DNA from: Enhydrobacter sp.
Lineage (GTDB): Bacteria; Pseudomonadota; Alphaproteobacteria; Reyranellales; Reyranellaceae
Direction: 5' to 3'
Assembly: GCA_026126105.1 (NCBI GenBank)
Contig: JAHCJV010000025.1
Coordinates: 1 to 64,000, forward strand
DNA length: 64,000 nt
Part shown: positions 61,981 to 64,000 of the stretch, in pieces
How the letters are laid out: each line of letters starts with the position of its first letter
Position numbering within the stretch: the stretch's first letter is position 1
The notes under the pieces: generated by a model
What the model was told of the DNA's origin: nothing
The model's database searches: none
The model's input: only the letters and a program-made list of their open reading frames with translations
Translations under genes and position numbers: made by a program

Positions 61981-63250
61981 CCGAGGCCTCGATGGCCAGA
62001 GACGCCAACGGCAGGCGGACCTCCACGCGGGCACCGCCGCCTGGCAGGTTCTCGGCACTGACATCGCCGCCCAGCTTTCGGATCACGTTCACGAGCAGGA
62101 ACAGGCCAAGCCCGCTGCCCGGCCGAGACTTTGTCGATTGGTAGGGCCTGCCGAACTGAGCCAGGACGGCTTTCGCGAACCCCTTGCCACGATCTTCTAC
62201 CGCCAAGACCATCGTGTCGAGATCGCGATCGAGCGAGATCCGCACCCAGTCGGGCGAAGCCTCGAACGCATTGTCGATTACGTTCACGATTCCCTGTCCA
62301 AGCACGAGGTCCGACACGATGGCCTGGTCGGGGGCGAACTGGTTGTCGTAGTCGAAGTGTGCCGGCCGGCGGCTGCTGCGCCAGACCGCAATGAGGTCGT
62401 CGACGAACCGCACCATTGTCGTAGGTGCGGCCCCTTCGCCGCGCAGCTCGCCGGACGAGGTCAGAATCCTGGAGACGATCGCTTTGCAGCGCAGCAGCTG
62501 CTCCGCCATCATCTCGAGGTCTTGGAGGAACTCGCGATCGCGCTGCAGCGCCGGCATCTTCTGCCAGTCATTGACGATCACCGAAAGCGTGCCGAGCGGC
62601 GTGCCGAGCTCGTGCGCGGCGCCCGACGCCAGCAGGCCGATTCTGACAACCATCTCCTCCTCGGCGGAGCGCTGACGCAGGTCCGCCAGATGCGCGTCGC
62701 GCTCCCGCAGGTTGCGGTTGATCAGAGTGACGAAGAACACGATCAGGCCGGCGGCAAGCACATAGGCGATGAACATGCCCTGCACATGGAGGTCGAGGAA
62801 CTCATCTTCGCCTCGATGCGGCAGATGAAGGGGGCGGTTGATCGCGGTGAGGCCGACGAAGCATGCCGTCGTGAGGGCGACCAGCGTCCAGGCGGCCCAC
62901 GGCTCGAGCAGGACAGCCGCCAGCATGACCTGCAGGAGGAAGAGCGAGATGAAAGGGTTGGACGCACCGCCGCTGAGGTAGAGCTGGATGGTGAGCGCGG
63001 CGACATCGAGAAGCAGCTCGAGCAGCAGAGCGGAGGCGCTGGCCGTGCTGAGCGTATGGTGGCGCACGAGGCCGATCACGTTCAGCACGACCAGAAATGC
63101 CGCGACCGCGAGCATCGTTTGATATGGAAGCGGGACGCCCAGCACGAAGTGCGCGAAGCAGATGGTCGCGACCTGCCCCAACACCGCGATCCAGCGGAGC
63201 TGAATCAGCAGCAGGAGGTTCTTGCGGTTCGCCGTTTCCTGGACCGAAAT
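61970..63250 (-). CDS. Sensor histidine kinase of the RegB/PrrB/ActS type
   Basis: A kinase of about 426 aa with six TM helices, the quinone-site motif GGASNPF between them, the H-box GAAHELGTPLGTLSV, and ATPase boxes VNVIDNAFEAS, EDRGKGF and GSGLGLFL. A Cys in LLRCKAIVSRIL may correspond to the redox-active Cys of RegB. The N-terminal family segment NLLLLIQLRWIAVLGQVATI begins before the first normal start codon (GTG 63184). An ATT at 63250 preceded by GAGGAG is the best start; no ATG/GTG/TTG exists between the upstream TGA (63310) and 63184. Confidence 0.85.
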   Translation of the reverse strand: MSVQETANRKNLLLLIQLRWIAVLGQVATICFAHFVLGVPLPYQTMLAVAAFLVVLNVIGLVRHHTLSTASASALLLELLLDVAALTIQLYLSGGASNPFISLFLLQVMLAAVLLEPWAAWTLVALTTACFVGLTAINRPLHLPHRGEDEFLDLHVQGMFIAYVLAAGLIVFFVTLINRNLRERDAHLADLRQRSAEEEMVVRIGLLASGAAHELGTPLGTLSVIVNDWQKMPALQRDREFLQDLEMMAEQLLRCKAIVSRILTSSGELRGEGAAPTTMVRFVDDLIAVWRSSRRPAHFDYDNQFAPDQAIVSDLVLGQGIVNVIDNAFEASPDWVRISLDRDLDTMVLAVEDRGKGFAKAVLAQFGRPYQSTKSRPGSGLGLFLLVNVIRKLGGDVSAENLPGGGARVEVRLPLASLAIEASGVR

Positions 63251-63307
63251 CTGAACTCTCCTCGCCTTCCTTGCGGAACGGCTGCCTGCCAGCCGCCCCC
63301 TGCATCG

Positions 63308-64000
63308 TCAGGGGCGCCGACCTTCGCCCTCCACCCCGGCTGCGCGGTTGGCCTCAGCCGCGCGCCGGGCGAAGTCCTCGGTCTTTGCCCGTACCAGTTC
63401 GCGATGCGGCGCGATTGCCGCTTCGCGATAGACGTGGCGCCCCGTGCCCATCAGGCCGACTATGGCGAACATCAGCGCACAAATCGCCGCGAAGCTCGCG
63501 CCGATGCGGCCGGCCGGGCGCCGGGTCTCTACATACATGAGCATCGTCATCCAGATCGAGAGCAGCATCGCCGCGCCGAACATCGGCATCAGCATCCTTG
63601 CCGGCTCCGCCGTCTCCGGCAGGGTTAGCAACACGACCGGCCCAACGACGAATTGCGCCACCGTCGGCCAGAGCGCCCATCGATAGCCGGCACGCACTAG
63701 TTCGTCGCGCTGCCAACCCGTCTCGACGAGCGCGGCGGCACTGCGGCGCCGGAACATCCAGACCATGAGCAGGCCTGTCATCGCGGGGCAGGCGAGCAGG
63801 AAATGGAAGTAACGCGGCAGGACGTTCGGCAGCGCGAGGGCCGAGAAGAAGCCACGCACCGTCGGCCATTTCTCCGGGAACAGCATCAAGTTGACGTTGG
63901 CGAGGAAGATCAGCGGTATGAACAGGAAGATGGCGCATGCTGCCAGGATCAGCACGACATGCAGGCCCTTCCGGTTCTCCATTCGGTGCCATAGATACTT
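63308..64000 (-). CDS. Multi-TM membrane protein, 5' end outside window
   Basis: The frame is open to the right edge (KYLWHRMENRKGLHVV...), so the protein is probably longer than the part after ATG 63982. At least five TM helices are visible (LHVVLILAACAIFLFIPLIF, YFHFLLACPAMTGLLMVWMF, ALWPTVAQFVVGPVVLLTL, MLMPMFGAAMLLSIWMTMLM, FAAICALMFAIVGLMGTG). Several His residues within or near helices (RYFHF, GTGRHVYRE) could bind haem, which would fit a respiratory role beside a RegB-type sensor. No family was recognised. Confidence 0.6.
   Translation of the reverse strand, partial: KYLWHRMENRKGLHVVLILAACAIFLFIPLIFLANVNLMLFPEKWPTVRGFFSALALPNVLPRYFHFLLACPAMTGLLMVWMFRRRSAAALVETGWQRDELVRAGYRWALWPTVAQFVVGPVVLLTLPETAEPARMLMPMFGAAMLLSIWMTMLMYVETRRPAGRIGASFAAICALMFAIVGLMGTGRHVYREAAIAPHRELVRAKTEDFARRAAEANRAAGVEGEGRRP

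Overview
The window is high-GC, densely coding DNA from a free-living, aerobic alphaproteobacterium. This is inferred from gene content: sdhAB, AapJ-type binding protein, PhaR/PhaA/PhaB, DUF1289, TamA/TamB and a RegB/RegA-like two-component pair. A Rhodospirillales or Reyranella-like relative seems plausible, but nothing here fixes the genus. No CRISPR array, insertion sequence, prophage or rRNA was seen. There is one tRNA gene (Arg-ACG).

Layout. 1-3134: the end of sdhA, then sdhB and an orphan amino-acid binding protein. 3141-6702: serine hydrolase, enoyl-CoA hydratase and a small membrane protein. 6930-11439: polyhydroxyalkanoate (PHA) locus with DUF1289, phaR, a 107-aa coiled-coil protein, a compact PHA synthase, a membrane LytTR regulator and phaA; phaB follows at 14638. 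11605-23801: orphan TctC binding protein, MFS transporter, and a run of metabolic genes (AhpD-like, Tam, Ggt, RlmI, P1 peptidase) ending in a peptide-type ABC transporter with no ATPase genes beside it. 23871-29905: tamA-tamB. 29933-41434: GST, NTF2-like, NHL, TauD and DUF5996 genes, a Kef/NhaP-type antiporter with USP domains, an AtzG-like/amidase pair, a luciferase-like monooxygenase, GNAT and DMT genes. 41671-41747: tRNA-Arg. 42925-47226: TetR/MFS/SDR cluster with paired operators, and an AroE-like gene. 47304-48334: two tandem peroxiredoxins. 48485-52877: YqgE and a fused indolepyruvate oxidoreductase. 53080-61411: a copper-handling locus. 61447-64000: a RegA/RegB-like pair and a cut membrane protein.

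Two points stand out. First, the second peroxiredoxin gene has an in-frame TGA exactly at the peroxidatic cysteine codon, with a bacterial SECIS-like hairpin right behind it. It reads as a selenocysteine peroxiredoxin next to its cysteine paralogue. Second, the copper locus joins a TonB-dependent receptor, a Tat-exported protein closely resembling isonitrile hydratase, two PCuAC chaperones, two DUF2946-like proteins and an MbnP/MbnH pair, with no methanobactin synthesis genes. This suggests, as inference only, import of a copper-chalkophore (possibly an isonitrile), destruction of the ligand in the periplasm, and transfer of copper to PCuAC and MbnP.
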